From the NCBI GenBank assembly GCA_016708105.1, contig JADJGJ010000001.1, positions 1,240,001 to 1,304,000 on the forward strand: a stretch of DNA of 64,000 bases. The letters are read 5' to 3'. The DNA is from Crocinitomicaceae bacterium. GTDB lineage: Bacteria > Bacteroidota > Bacteroidia > Flavobacteriales_D > Crocinitomicaceae. The notes below the pieces were generated by a model that saw only the letters and a list, made by a program, of their open reading frames with translations, was not told the origin of the DNA and made no database searches. The translations under genes were made by a program, and so were the position numbers. The number at the start of each line of letters is the position of its first letter. Position 1 is the first letter of the stretch. Positions 23,426-33,775 of the stretch are shown piece by piece.

Positions 23426-25042
23426 GTGTTGAGCAGAAACCGGATTAAAATAGTAATTGTACTGATGTCACTAGCCGTTCTGGGGCTTTTCTTTCTGCAA
23501 TACGGATGGATCAATAACGTGCATGAATTAACTGAGCAAAAATTTGGTGAAGATGTGAAAGTTGCTCTCAACAAAACTGCGCTTGACCTTGAAACGTATG
23601 AAATGATTCAATTGGCAAATCCTGAAGCAATTGATGAAGGTCTTGAAGGTTCGCTGGATGATTTTGTGCGAAGTGAATTTGGGGCTGTCATTCAATCACA
23701 GGAATCTATTGCCGTGCGTGATACAATCATTTTTAAAGATGGTGCCAAAACCCGCTTCTTACTTGTTCAAGGAAATTTGATTGACACAGCTACCGGTTTA
23801 AAAGCAGAACACAGAGTTATCACCAAAGATTTGCGAGGTATTACGCCGGCTGAAATTGATAACTCTACTTTAGGTTTAGATAGTGATACCAATTCTTTTG
23901 CCATACAATGGAATGAATCTTTTGCAAAACAAATCAATAAAAAAACCTACTACTTAAATTATTTGATTGAACGCATGTTTACTACTAATCCGGTAGATGA
24001 TATTGCACTCAGATTAAATTTAGTTTTGCTTGATTCGCTGCTCGCTTATCATTTAAATGAAAATAAAATTGATACCAGTTTCAGGTTTAATATCATAAGT
24101 ACTCAAGGTCGTGAAGTACGTTTTAAAACCGGCAGCAAACATTTTGACAATTCGCTTAAACAAAGTGAACATACTACCTTGCTATATCCTAATGACGTGA
24201 TTCCGGGTGAATATTTATTGCTAGTAAAATTTCCCGGACAACAGTTTTTAGTGTGGAAAGAAATGACAGGTACCTTGCTTGCCTCCTTGGCATTGGTAAT
24301 TATTGTGATGTTAGCATTTTATTTTGCGGTGAACACTATCTTCAGACAAAAACAATTATCTGAAATTAAAAATGATTTCATCAGTAATATGACCCATGAA
24401 CTGAAAACGCCAATTGCTACAATTTCTCTGGCATGTGAGGCAGTGCGTGATCCTGATTTGCAAAATGACCGTGATACCTTGAATAGTTTTATTGGCATGA
24501 TTGATCAGGAAAATAAACGACTGGGCAAATTGGTTGAAAATGTATTGCAAACTGCTTTGATTGATAAAGGCAGATTAAAATTGAATTTAGAAGAATGTTC
24601 AGTAGATGATTTGCTCAAACAAGTGGTAGAGTCCTTCCGCATTCGTTATCATGATAAAGGGGGAGAGATTTCAATTGACAAAGCAGATATTATTGTATGG
24701 AGAATAGACAAAATGCATTTTGCCAATGTGATTTATAATTTGCTTGACAATTCATTGAAGTATTGTGAAGAACAACCACATGTTCACATTTCTCTTGAAA
24801 AAAAATCAGGCGGATTTTCATTGGTAGTTGAAGACAATGGAATTGGAATAAAAAAAGAAGATCAGAAAAGAATTTTTGAAAAACTCTATCGGGTACCAAC
24901 GGGCGATATTCACAACGTCAAGGGATTTGGACTTGGATTGAGTTATGTTTTTTCAATAGTAAAACTGCACAACGGAACAATAGATCTCAAAAGTGCTTTA
25001 GGAAAAGGTTCAACTTTTAAAATAACGGTAAGTCATGAGTGA
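23426..25042 (+). CDS. Membrane sensor histidine kinase, paired with an OmpR-type regulator
   Basis: 538 residues from a GTG start (a TTG follows directly); the alignment with the kinase at 31993 supports a start here. One N-terminal membrane helix, a periplasmic sensor of about 250 residues, a second helix near residue 280, then HisKA with the phosphoacceptor His324 in MTHELKTP and an HATPase domain (NLLDNSLKY, DNGIGI, GFGLGLSY). The sensor domain has no recognised ligand fold. The end overlaps the regulator start by 8 bp, so they form a cognate pair. The same architecture recurs at 31993. Confidence 0.92.
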   Translation: MLSRNRIKIVIVLMSLAVLGLFFLQYGWINNVHELTEQKFGEDVKVALNKTALDLETYEMIQLANPEAIDEGLEGSLDDFVRSEFGAVIQSQESIAVRDTIIFKDGAKTRFLLVQGNLIDTATGLKAEHRVITKDLRGITPAEIDNSTLGLDSDTNSFAIQWNESFAKQINKKTYYLNYLIERMFTTNPVDDIALRLNLVLLDSLLAYHLNENKIDTSFRFNIISTQGREVRFKTGSKHFDNSLKQSEHTTLLYPNDVIPGEYLLLVKFPGQQFLVWKEMTGTLLASLALVIIVMLAFYFAVNTIFRQKQLSEIKNDFISNMTHELKTPIATISLACEAVRDPDLQNDRDTLNSFIGMIDQENKRLGKLVENVLQTALIDKGRLKLNLEECSVDDLLKQVVESFRIRYHDKGGEISIDKADIIVWRIDKMHFANVIYNLLDNSLKYCEEQPHVHISLEKKSGGFSLVVEDNGIGIKKEDQKRIFEKLYRVPTGDIHNVKGFGLGLSYVFSIVKLHNGTIDLKSALGKGSTFKITVSHE

Positions 25043-25730
25043 AAAAGTAAAAATATTATTGGCAGAAGATGATACCAGTTTGGGAACTGTATTGTCAAGT
25101 TATCTCAAAGCAAAATCATTTGATGTAACCCTGTGTGTTGATGGTGAAATAGCCCTGAAACGCTTTAAGGAGCAGTTGTATGATTTTATTATTCTGGATG
25201 TCATGATGCCGGCAAAAGACGGTTTTACCGTGGCTAAAGAAATACGAAAAGTAGACCAGGAAATTCCTATTCTTTTTCTCACTGCCCGATCAATGAAAGA
25301 AGATAAACTCACAGGTTTTGAAGCGGGAGGTGATGATTATTTGACCAAACCTTTCGCAATGGAAGAGTTGCTTGCTCGCATAAACGCCATTTTAAAAAGG
25401 GCATATAAAGAAGGAAAAAAAGAAACCAGTTTTCAAGTAGCTGATGTTACCTATGACTACCTGCAACAAACCATTGACGTTGGCGGACAGAAAACTAAAT
25501 TGACTACCAAAGAGAATGAACTGTTTTACCTGCTGGTTAAAAATCAGGAAGAAGTGCTTGATAGAAATGAAGCACTGAAACATGTTTGGGGTGATGACAA
25601 CTATTTCAACGGAAGAAGTATGGATGTATACATTACCAAACTGCGAAAATATCTCAGCGCCTCTACCCAGGTTGAAATCATGAATGTTCACGGCAAGGGT
25701 TTTCGCCTATTAGTGAAAAAGCAGGGATGA
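25035..25730 (+). CDS. OmpR-family response regulator (cognate of 23.4 kb kinase)
   Basis: 231 residues: receiver domain with the acidic pocket LAEDD, phosphoacceptor Asp55 in ILDVMMP, LTAR switch and KPF lysine, followed by an OmpR/PhoB winged-helix DNA-binding domain (SMDVYITKLRKYLS). It overlaps the kinase gene by 8 bp. It is about as long as the regulator at 33776 and shares its motifs, so the two systems look like paralogues. Target genes cannot be seen from the sequence. Confidence 0.94.
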   Translation: MSEKVKILLAEDDTSLGTVLSSYLKAKSFDVTLCVDGEIALKRFKEQLYDFIILDVMMPAKDGFTVAKEIRKVDQEIPILFLTARSMKEDKLTGFEAGGDDYLTKPFAMEELLARINAILKRAYKEGKKETSFQVADVTYDYLQQTIDVGGQKTKLTTKENELFYLLVKNQEEVLDRNEALKHVWGDDNYFNGRSMDVYITKLRKYLSASTQVEIMNVHGKGFRLLVKKQG

Positions 25731-25792
25731 TTTTTTTTCTGCAATAATTAAATTTTTTATTTCACGCTGACACTTGGTTGTTCAATCAGCAT

Positions 25793-25800
25793 TAGCTTTG
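25793..25800 (+). promoter_or_regulatory. Candidate -7 promoter element for menD
   Basis: TAGCTTTG matches TAnnTTTG and lies just 7 bp before the menD ATG; a TTGG about 15 bp upstream is a possible -33 element. The transcript would have a very short or absent leader. Confidence 0.4.
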
Positions 25801-25807
25801 CATCATC

Positions 25808-27505
25808 ATGATCACAACCAACCATACACACGTGGCTCATCTAGCTGAAATCTGTTATCAGCATGGTTTGCGTCATGTTGTTGTTTCACCCGGTTCACGC
25901 AACGCACCACTCATCATTGCTTTTGATGAACATCCCGGAATAAAAATATGGCTGATACATGACGAACGCAGCGCAGCTTTTTTTGCATTGGGAATGATTG
26001 ATGCCACCGGCCAACCTGTTGCTGTTACATGTACTTCAGGCAGTGCGCCTTTAAATTATGCTCCGGCAATTGCTGAGGCATATTATAGACGCAAGCCCTT
26101 GCTTGTACTTACTGCTGATAGACCGGTAGCATTGGTTGATCAAGGTGACGGACAAACCATCAGACAAAAAAATGTCTTTGCCAATTATATTAAAGCCGGT
26201 TTTGAATTGCCTGATTTTAGTATTCAATCTAACCTCTGTTTGTCTGATAAAATAGTGAATGATGCCTTTCATGTATTGATTGAAAATCCATCAGGTCCGG
26301 TGCATATAAACATTCCATTGAATGAACCACTTTATGGTAGGGCTGAGTTGACAACAAAACCTGAAGTAGAATTATTATCATCTTCAGAAAAACAATTGAG
26401 TCAGCAAGAAAAAAATATCATTGAAAAAATTTGGATGACATCAGAGAGAAAACTCATTCTGATTGGTCAGTTAGATGCTGATGCTGCATTGCTGCGTGAA
26501 CTTCTGCCTTTGATCAATGATGCCTCTGTTGCCATACTTGTTGAAAATACATCTAATCTATATCATTTTTCAAAAATTGTACATTGCATTGACCGCACGC
26601 TGGCATTGATTTCAGAAGATGAGGCAATCAAATTTTCACCTGATTTGCTAATCACTTGTGGCGGTGCTGTGATCTCAAAAAAAATAAAAGCCTTTCTCAG
26701 AAAAAATAAACCGGCAGCTACCTGGCGTGTGGGTGAATATCTTTTTGAAGAAGATACCTTTCAATCGCTCACGCAATCATTTGATGTGAATGAAAAGTCT
26801 TTTTTCAATTATGTTGCGTCAATTGACTATCTCCCGCAATCAAATTATGGTGATCATTGGAAACAAAAAGATTTTTTAGCACGTGAACAACATGATGTTT
26901 TTCTTGCGCAAGCTGCTTATTCTGACTTTACGGTTTTCAAACAAATAGTTGATCGCTTGCCTGAAAATGTTACCCTGCACATGGCTAATTCTTCTGTGGT
27001 GAGATATTGTCAACTCTTTGATCCGGCTCAGGATATCAGGTATTATGCTAATCGCGGGGTGAGTGGTATTGATGGTTCAACAAGCACTGCCCTTGGTTTT
27101 GCAGTTACTGATTCTACTCGGTTGAATGTTTTAATTACCGGAGACATTTCTTTTTTATATGATTCTAATGCCCTCTGGAATAAATATCTGCCGAGCAATT
27201 TGAAAATCATTGTCATTAATAATGGTGGTGGTGGAATATTTAAAATTCTGGATGGTCCTACTGAAACTCCTCAAGCTGACTATTTTTTCTCACCGTACGA
27301 AGCTGATTTGAAATCTCTTTGTCAAGCATTTATAATAAAATTTCACACAGCATCTGATATTACCGGTTTTGACAAAGCATTACAAACCGCATTTCTAGAT
27401 GAGTATAACACCCTGTGTTTAATTGAGGTTAAAACGTTTAGTCAGAAAAATGAGGATGTCTTGAAAAACTATTTTAGTTTCTTGCGTCAGGTATCCCGTA
27501 CATGA
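25808..27505 (+). CDS. menD: 2-succinyl-5-enolpyruvyl-6-hydroxy-3-cyclohexene-1-carboxylate synthase
   Basis: A 565-residue thiamine-diphosphate enzyme that joins 2-oxoglutarate-derived succinyl semialdehyde to isochorismate in menaquinone synthesis. Family marks include VVVSPGSRNAPL, the pyrimidine-side segment with SGSAPLNYAPAIAEAYY, and the diphosphate-binding GDISFLYDSNALWN followed by NNGGGGIF. The length is typical. It stands alone here, outside a men operon. Its presence indicates a menaquinone-based respiratory chain. Confidence 0.95.
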   Translation: MITTNHTHVAHLAEICYQHGLRHVVVSPGSRNAPLIIAFDEHPGIKIWLIHDERSAAFFALGMIDATGQPVAVTCTSGSAPLNYAPAIAEAYYRRKPLLVLTADRPVALVDQGDGQTIRQKNVFANYIKAGFELPDFSIQSNLCLSDKIVNDAFHVLIENPSGPVHINIPLNEPLYGRAELTTKPEVELLSSSEKQLSQQEKNIIEKIWMTSERKLILIGQLDADAALLRELLPLINDASVAILVENTSNLYHFSKIVHCIDRTLALISEDEAIKFSPDLLITCGGAVISKKIKAFLRKNKPAATWRVGEYLFEEDTFQSLTQSFDVNEKSFFNYVASIDYLPQSNYGDHWKQKDFLAREQHDVFLAQAAYSDFTVFKQIVDRLPENVTLHMANSSVVRYCQLFDPAQDIRYYANRGVSGIDGSTSTALGFAVTDSTRLNVLITGDISFLYDSNALWNKYLPSNLKIIVINNGGGGIFKILDGPTETPQADYFFSPYEADLKSLCQAFIIKFHTASDITGFDKALQTAFLDEYNTLCLIEVKTFSQKNEDVLKNYFSFLRQVSRT

Positions 27506-27618
27506 TGTAAACCAACTTTTTCTTACCTTTATCCGTAACTATAGTATCCAAGAATCAATCAGGCTATCATTTTGGTGCAAAACAAAATCGTATCCTGACA
27601 ACTAATGAAAAGAGAGAC

Positions 27619-29466
27619 ATGAAAAAATCTTTACTTCTTTTATCATGCGGCTTGAGCTTTATTGCGCAAAGCCAAATGACCATGAATTCTTCAACAACCT
27701 TTGGTGCTGGCTGTGATTGCTACTCCTTGACAAATGGCACGACAAATGACAAAGGAGCTATTTGGAGTCCTGCCCCAATTGATTTGACACAACCATTTGA
27801 CATGACCTTTTTTGTTTATGCAGGGAATGCAGATGGTGAGGCAGACGGTATGGCATTCGTGCTTCAGCAAAATGCAACCGGTATTGGAGATGTTGGTTAC
27901 ACGCTAGGTTATCGTGATGTTTCACCTTTTTCAAGTCCTCCAATCTCTGCAAAATCATTGGCTATTGAAGTAGACGTATGGCATAGTAACCCAACGGTTG
28001 CAACAGATGTTTTGTCTGATCACATTGGAATGTCAATGAACAACAGTGTTGAACATAATATTGTTGCACCTATTGCCTTGCCAAATATTGAAGATGGTGG
28101 ATACCATTCGTTCAGAGTTTTGTGGGATCCAACTTTGCAGGTGATTTCTGTTTTCTTTGACGGTTCATTTATTTTTGCGCAAAACTATGATATCATCAAT
28201 ACCGTTTTCACCGGAAACCCATCTGTATATTGGGGATGGACTGGTGCAACCGGTGGTGTTCTAGGTACTCACCGTGTGTGTATGTATCGTGATGCAGATT
28301 TTAGTTCTGATATCACTTCTGTTTGTCCTGATTTTCCGGTGACATTTACTGATGCTTCAACCAGTGATTTAAATGATATTTCTGACTATATGTGGGATTT
28401 TGGTGACGGTTCTCCGGTTGATTTTTCACAGAATCCTTCTCACGTGTATACCACACCCGGAACATACACAGCAAAACTTTATATGACTGATATTTCAGGA
28501 TGTAATGATAGTGCTGAAGTGGTGATAACTGTTTTACCTGATTTAATTATAGATGTGGTTGGAACCGATGTCAATTGTTTTGGAGACAGCAATGGCGTAG
28601 CAACGGCAACTCCACAAAACGGAACCGGTCCATACACGTATGCATGGGATGATCCTGATTTGCAAACCACGGCAACAGCAATTGATCTGCCACCAAATAC
28701 TTACAACGTAAACGTTACTGATAATTTAGGTTGTGAAGGTACCGGAAACATCACCATTGGAGAACCACTTGAACTGATGGTTGTAATGCATTCGTCTAAT
28801 GTATTGTGTCATGATTCTGCCAACGCTGAAATTACAGCAGTTGTTATCAATGGGGTTGCTCCGTTTACTTATTTGTGGGATGATCCACTGGCGCAGACAA
28901 CAGTTGAAGCTGACAGCCTTGCACCTGGTACTTACATTGTAACCGTTACGGATGCTTCAGGATGTTCTGACACAGCCTCTGCTTCTGTTACTGAGCCGGC
29001 AGCCATTGTAATCACCGGTGTCACGACGTATGATAATGGTACTTCAAACGGTTCTATTGATGCTTCAATTAATGGCGGAACTATGCCTTACGTAAGCACC
29101 ATTTGGAGCAATGCCGCCACTACTGAAGACATCAGTGGTCTTGCCTCAGGCAACTATACAATCACGGTTACTGATGATAATGGATGTACTAAAGACACAA
29201 CCTTCAGCATTAAATCAAGTGTTGGAATTCCTGAATTGATTGATGGAGGTTTTGAAATATATCCAAATCCTTCAAGTGGACTTGTACAAGTGAAAGGCAA
29301 CGGTAATTATTTGATTCAAGTAACTGATGTTTCAGGAAAAATTATTCTGGTTCAATCAGCAAATACAACTGCTACACTAGATTTGAATGAGATGTCAAAA
29401 GGGGTATACTTCGTAAATATTGAACAAAACGGACAACGGTATACTTCACGACTTGTCTTGCAATAG
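27619..29466 (+). CDS. L-type lectin / PKD / SprB-repeat protein exported by T9SS
   Basis: 615 residues. A signal peptide (1-18) precedes an L-type lectin-like domain (about 22-235, with DGEADGMAFVLQ and EVDVWHS). A PKD domain follows, with WDFGDG at 259-264, then three SprB-like repeats (about 315-380, 395-455, 470-525; each with SNG or similar and ending T-V-T-D...GC). The C-terminus (about 540-615) is a T9SS sorting domain with FEIYPNPSSG and a final Arg-Leu-Val-Leu strand. Expected to be secreted or attached to the cell surface as an adhesin. A strong terminator follows. Confidence 0.88.
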   Translation: MKKSLLLLSCGLSFIAQSQMTMNSSTTFGAGCDCYSLTNGTTNDKGAIWSPAPIDLTQPFDMTFFVYAGNADGEADGMAFVLQQNATGIGDVGYTLGYRDVSPFSSPPISAKSLAIEVDVWHSNPTVATDVLSDHIGMSMNNSVEHNIVAPIALPNIEDGGYHSFRVLWDPTLQVISVFFDGSFIFAQNYDIINTVFTGNPSVYWGWTGATGGVLGTHRVCMYRDADFSSDITSVCPDFPVTFTDASTSDLNDISDYMWDFGDGSPVDFSQNPSHVYTTPGTYTAKLYMTDISGCNDSAEVVITVLPDLIIDVVGTDVNCFGDSNGVATATPQNGTGPYTYAWDDPDLQTTATAIDLPPNTYNVNVTDNLGCEGTGNITIGEPLELMVVMHSSNVLCHDSANAEITAVVINGVAPFTYLWDDPLAQTTVEADSLAPGTYIVTVTDASGCSDTASASVTEPAAIVITGVTTYDNGTSNGSIDASINGGTMPYVSTIWSNAATTEDISGLASGNYTITVTDDNGCTKDTTFSIKSSVGIPELIDGGFEIYPNPSSGLVQVKGNGNYLIQVTDVSGKIILVQSANTTATLDLNEMSKGVYFVNIEQNGQRYTSRLVLQ

Positions 29467-29484
29467 AAAAAAGATTTCAAAAAA

Positions 29485-29515
29485 AAAATGCCGGCTGATG
29501 TCGGCATTTTTTTTT
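29485..29515 (+). terminator. Rho-independent terminator after the lectin gene
   Basis: AAAATGCCG (29485-29493) pairs with CGGCATTTT (29502-29510), followed by a long T-run. It separates the lectin gene from the propeller gene downstream. Confidence 0.85.
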
Positions 29516-29553
29516 TATTTTGTTCTCGAGTATGCCGCATAATTAAAAAACCA

Positions 29554-31803
29554 ATGAGTACAATCGTAGCTAAACCATCCGCAATTCTTCAAGTTGAAAG
29601 ATTTGAAAAACATCATTGGGTAAAATTAATTGTCTTGCTGATTTTACTTCTGGATATCCACCTTCCATTCGCACAATCGTTTAATTTTTCTAACCGGTGG
29701 GAATGTTTAGGGCCAATGGATAAACCTGAATCACCTAACAATATCAACGCTTGTGGCATTGGGCCTGTTGAGTTTATAAGAGTGTTTCAGTCTGACTCAA
29801 AATATTTATTGGCGGGTTCTATTTCAGGTGGATTATTTTTTAGTGAAGATAGGGGAGAGAACTGGATAAATTCCGGTTCAGATGATTGGAATTATTCCGG
29901 TTGCGGCTGGGCAGATTTTCATCCAACAGATCATCAAACTTGGTTTGCCTGGTCAAATTTTTCAGATAATAATGGTAAGCCGGGTAAGATAGGAAAACAA
30001 GGCGGCATTCTGCGCACTCGCAATTCAGGTACAAGTTGGGAATTTATCACATCTGCCTCATTAGCAAATACCGGATCTGAAAATATGGATGTTTATGGTT
30101 TCAGGTTTTTACCCGCTGACCCTTCGGTCATGTTTGTGCTTTCAGATGAAGGATTATTTGTGACCCCAAATTGTCTTGCAGAAAATATTGTTTGGAAAAA
30201 AATAAATACCGCGCAAGGTTATATATATGATATGGATTTTGTCAATTCTCAAATTTGGATCAGCTTAGAAAAAGACAAGAAATGGAAATTAATTCAATAT
30301 GATTATCAGACTGAAAAAATTATTGCGGTTGATGCAATCAACATTCAGACTGATGAAAAACGAAGCATCACCATTGAGCCTATTGAAAATGATTTACTTG
30401 TTTTGATTGATTATGCCAAACTTAGTAATGATCAGCTTTATCGTTATTTTATTGATGAAGATAGTTTAGCACTTATATCAACATCGCAACAAGTGAATTT
30501 TGGTCACGGTCATACTTTTGCTGCAAATCCACACAACAAAAATGAAGTGATGGTTGGACATTCTGTACATATTAAAAAGTATAATCTGAAAACAGGAAAA
30601 GAAATAAAAACTGGTTCAGGTTATCATGTAGATATTGAGTTTGTGAGTTACGACCCCTTAGATTCTAATCGTATATACATTGCGTGTCATGGGGGTGTGT
30701 ATGTTTCAGATGATAAAGGAATAACATGGAATAGTAGAAGCAATGGTTTGGCAGTTGCAGAGGTGATGGGACTTGATGTTTCAGAATCAGATCCTCAGCA
30801 AATTGTGATTGGAACTTTTCATGACGGTTCATCTGTGCGGGCTGATTTTGACAAAAATGAAAATTATGTGTGGAGAAATGTCAATGGTGGAGACGCACTC
30901 ACTCCATTGATTCATCCTGATAATGCAGGCATCGTGTATACATCAACCCAATACTCAGGAGGTGGTTTGTATTATTCTGCTGACACTGCTTCCAATCTAT
31001 TAAACATGCACACAGCAAACGGAATGGGTACACCGGGTTGGGAGCTTTCTGCTGTGATGTATCCTGCTGATTTCAACACGCTTTTTTTTAACTATACCAG
31101 AAAAGATATCGACTCAAAAGGAAATATTGATGTTGCCAGAACTTCACAGCCATCTGAGAAAAAATCAGCAGAACAGATTTCTGATTTTAAGAAATCACAT
31201 AATCTAAATTCGTACAAAGTGTATGGCTTATTTAATAATGCGTTTTTTCCTGATCATTTGTACGCTTATGTTTTGCATTATGACCAGGATGAAAATGGAA
31301 ATAAAATCACGCGGCATAGGCTTTATCGTACAACGCAGGTTATGGATAGCGCTGCAGTTGTTATTCAATCATGGTATGAGTTAAATTTACCTGTGAATGC
31401 CTGGTTGGGTGATGTTGAATGTCATCCGCAAGACGCAGATTGTTTGTACATCTCATACGTGAATTCTGAATCAGATGGAAAACTGGTTTACTGTGTCAAG
31501 TACAATAAAAAACAGCATTGGATAAAAAGAATCACGGATGTGTCTCAAAACATTCCGCCTACTCTTGCTGGACGATTCAATATGATTACACGAATCAATG
31601 AAGAAGGGAATCCTGAATTATTTATAGCAACCCGTTCAGGAGTTTTTTATGCTAACGAAAAATGCATGAAAGGCAAAGCGAATTGGCAAAAAATTGGCGA
31701 AGGTCTGCCGCATTGCAAAATCTATGGATTACATTTTCATGAAAAAACAAAGCAATTAACGGTCGGACTTTTTGGTCGTGGTGTATGGCGATATCAACTC
31801 TGA
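29554..31803 (+). CDS. Large secreted beta-propeller (sortilin/BNR-like) protein
   Basis: About 749 residues from the ATG at 29554; the longer frame begins inside the preceding terminator and is rejected. A hydrophobic signal (about residues 22-42) is followed by repeated blocks of the SEDRGENW / SDDKGITWNSR kind, typical of BNR/Asp-box propellers. It resembles the secreted 'glycosyl hydrolase-like' or sortilin-type repeat proteins of Bacteroidota. No C-terminal T9SS sorting domain is seen; the protein ends GRGVWRYQL, a propeller blade. Substrate unknown. Confidence 0.78.
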   Translation: MSTIVAKPSAILQVERFEKHHWVKLIVLLILLLDIHLPFAQSFNFSNRWECLGPMDKPESPNNINACGIGPVEFIRVFQSDSKYLLAGSISGGLFFSEDRGENWINSGSDDWNYSGCGWADFHPTDHQTWFAWSNFSDNNGKPGKIGKQGGILRTRNSGTSWEFITSASLANTGSENMDVYGFRFLPADPSVMFVLSDEGLFVTPNCLAENIVWKKINTAQGYIYDMDFVNSQIWISLEKDKKWKLIQYDYQTEKIIAVDAINIQTDEKRSITIEPIENDLLVLIDYAKLSNDQLYRYFIDEDSLALISTSQQVNFGHGHTFAANPHNKNEVMVGHSVHIKKYNLKTGKEIKTGSGYHVDIEFVSYDPLDSNRIYIACHGGVYVSDDKGITWNSRSNGLAVAEVMGLDVSESDPQQIVIGTFHDGSSVRADFDKNENYVWRNVNGGDALTPLIHPDNAGIVYTSTQYSGGGLYYSADTASNLLNMHTANGMGTPGWELSAVMYPADFNTLFFNYTRKDIDSKGNIDVARTSQPSEKKSAEQISDFKKSHNLNSYKVYGLFNNAFFPDHLYAYVLHYDQDENGNKITRHRLYRTTQVMDSAAVVIQSWYELNLPVNAWLGDVECHPQDADCLYISYVNSESDGKLVYCVKYNKKQHWIKRITDVSQNIPPTLAGRFNMITRINEEGNPELFIATRSGVFYANEKCMKGKANWQKIGEGLPHCKIYGLHFHEKTKQLTVGLFGRGVWRYQL

Positions 31804-31992
31804 ACCATTGGTTGGTAGATGCATTATTGCCATGAAATGACTAATTTAACTGAGTTTGAAGGATGAGCGTGTAAAACATAAACACCGGTCGGCTTCAGTT
31901 AAAGCTTCATGTTTGGCCGGTTGATATTCATAAATAAGGGTTTAACAAGCTTTTAACAACTAACTGAATAAAATAGAATTAATTTTATCTGC

Positions 31993-33369
31993 ATGAGTAA
32001 TCGCAGCATCAGAATGGTTATAGTTCTTGGAGTAATTTCATTACTCTCCATTCTGGTTATTCAGTTATTCTGGATTAAAAAAAACATTGAGTTTCAGGAA
32101 AAAAATATTGAGTTGCAGCAGCGGCAAGATAGTATCAGCATAAAACAATTCAATGATAATGTAACTGTGGCTTTAAAAAATGTTGCCACCGAAATTCAGC
32201 GCATCAACCAACAGCCAGGTGATTTGTACGGTAATGTTAGGCAACTAACACCAAATTATTTTACCGTTGAATTGCAGGACACGGTGATGCCCTACCTGCT
32301 TGAAACATTGCTGAAAAAAGAATTTTACCATCAGAATGTGGAGCAGGATTTTCAGTATGGTATTTATGATTGTTATTTGGACAGTATCATTTATGGTAAT
32401 TATATCCGCTTTGTGGATGATTCAACTTTTATTACAGATTTTTCTAAAGATGCAGAGAAACTGAGACCTGCGCTGCAAATTAAACTCAATTCTGATGCCC
32501 ATTATTTTACGGTATTCTTCCCTAAAATTGGTTTGGAATTGTTGGCTGAAACACCTGATGCAGTTACTCCGTGGTATTATTTATTTGCAGTAATTCTTGT
32601 TGTACTTGTTTTCTTTTCATTTTCTGTCTCCGTGATTCTAAAGCAGAAAAAATTATCAGAAATTAAAAATGATTTCATTAATAACATGACTCATGAGCTG
32701 AAAACACCAATAGCTACTATTCGCATCAGTAGTGAAACATTATTAAATCTTGATCAACAGAAAGATGAATCAGATAAATTGCAGCGATATGCAGGCATTA
32801 TTTATAAAGAAAACAAACGATTGGAACAGCAGGTGGAACGCGTTCTCAATATTGCAAAATTAGACAAGCATGAAATAAAATTAAAGATTGAAGTTTTTTG
32901 TATTCATGAAATAATAGAAGAGGCAAAAGAGAATTTTGAGTTCAATCAATTAGAAGAAACCGGTGGAAAAATATCCATTGATTTAGCTGCGACAGAACAT
33001 TTGGTTGAGGCTGATGTGGTGCATGTTACCAATGTCATTTACAATTTGCTGGACAACGCAGTGAAATATTGTGAAATTACACCGGCAATCAGAATCAGCA
33101 CCCGCAATGCAAAAAATAAAATTTATATAACAGTAACAGACAACGGAAAAGGAATTTCTCGCGAGAATCAAAAATATGTTTTCGATAAATTTTATCGTGT
33201 TTCAACCGGAAATTTGCATGACGTGAAAGGATTTGGATTAGGATTATATTATGTGAAAACGATCACAGAACAATTAGGTGGATCGGTGGATGTGAAAAGC
33301 AGCCTAGGTAAAGGGTCAGAATTTACCGTATCATTCCCCGTAAAAACCATAACAACCACCACCATTTAA
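31993..33369 (+). CDS. Membrane sensor histidine kinase, paralogue of the 23.4 kb kinase
   Basis: 458 residues with two membrane helices (near 8-27 and 198-220) around a small periplasmic domain, then HisKA with the phosphoacceptor His234 in MTHELKTP and an HATPase domain (NLLDNAVKY, DNGKGI, GFGLGLYY). The cytoplasmic part is closely related to the kinase at 23426, while the sensor is shorter. The cognate regulator is at 33776, separated by a palindrome and a G-rich tandem repeat, whereas the other pair overlaps. Confidence 0.92.
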   Translation: MSNRSIRMVIVLGVISLLSILVIQLFWIKKNIEFQEKNIELQQRQDSISIKQFNDNVTVALKNVATEIQRINQQPGDLYGNVRQLTPNYFTVELQDTVMPYLLETLLKKEFYHQNVEQDFQYGIYDCYLDSIIYGNYIRFVDDSTFITDFSKDAEKLRPALQIKLNSDAHYFTVFFPKIGLELLAETPDAVTPWYYLFAVILVVLVFFSFSVSVILKQKKLSEIKNDFINNMTHELKTPIATIRISSETLLNLDQQKDESDKLQRYAGIIYKENKRLEQQVERVLNIAKLDKHEIKLKIEVFCIHEIIEEAKENFEFNQLEETGGKISIDLAATEHLVEADVVHVTNVIYNLLDNAVKYCEITPAIRISTRNAKNKIYITVTDNGKGISRENQKYVFDKFYRVSTGNLHDVKGFGLGLYYVKTITEQLGGSVDVKSSLGKGSEFTVSFPVKTITTTTI

Positions 33370-33384
33370 CCCGCACCCACCGTA

Positions 33385-33407
33385 GAGACGCGATACCATC
33401 GCGTCTC
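33385..33407. repeat. GC-rich hairpin, related to the dispersed palindromes
   Basis: GAGACGCGAT (33385-33394) and ATCGCGTCTC (33398-33407) form a perfect 10-bp stem with loop ACC, preceded by GTA. The GTAG-G-AC-style edge recalls the palindromes at 6059 and 22620, but the core differs. It directly follows the kinase stop and could terminate transcription. Confidence 0.65.
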
Positions 33408-33428
33408 CCGGGGGGGGATTTTTTTTTT

Positions 33429-33704
33429 GGGGGGGGTTGAATAAACAGAATTTATTTGGGGAGGTTGAATAAACAGAATTTATTTGGGGGGTTGAATAAA
33501 CAGAATTTATTTGGGGGGGTTGAATAAACAGAATTTATTGGGGGGTTGAATAAACAGAATTTATTGGGGGGTTGAATAAACAGAATTTATTTGGGGAGGT
33601 TGAATAAACAGAATTTATTTGGGGGTTTGAATAAACAGATTTTTTTTGGGGGGTTGAATTAACAGAATTTGTTTGAGGTGAATTAACAGAATTTATTTGG
33701 GGGT
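33429..33704 (+). repeat. About ten tandem copies of a G-rich 24-29 bp unit
   Basis: Each unit consists of a run of 4-8 G followed by TTGAATAAACAGAATTTATT or a close variant. Units differ in G-run and T-run length, and the last two are degenerate (GAATTAACAG). Within each unit AATAAA and TTTATT can pair around CAGAA. The array lies between the kinase (ends 33369) and its regulator (starts 33776), with a further G8 run at 33736. No frame is conserved because unit lengths vary, so it is non-coding. Confidence 0.9.
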
Positions 33705-33775
33705 GCCAATATCCAAATAGAATAATTTTGGTTTGGGGGGGGGAAATATCCCAAGTGGATTAAATAAAAAAAAAT

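Noticed and set aside
33429..33704. Possible CRISPR array
   Set aside because: Units are directly adjacent with no unique spacers, and no cas genes are nearby; it is a simple tandem repeat.
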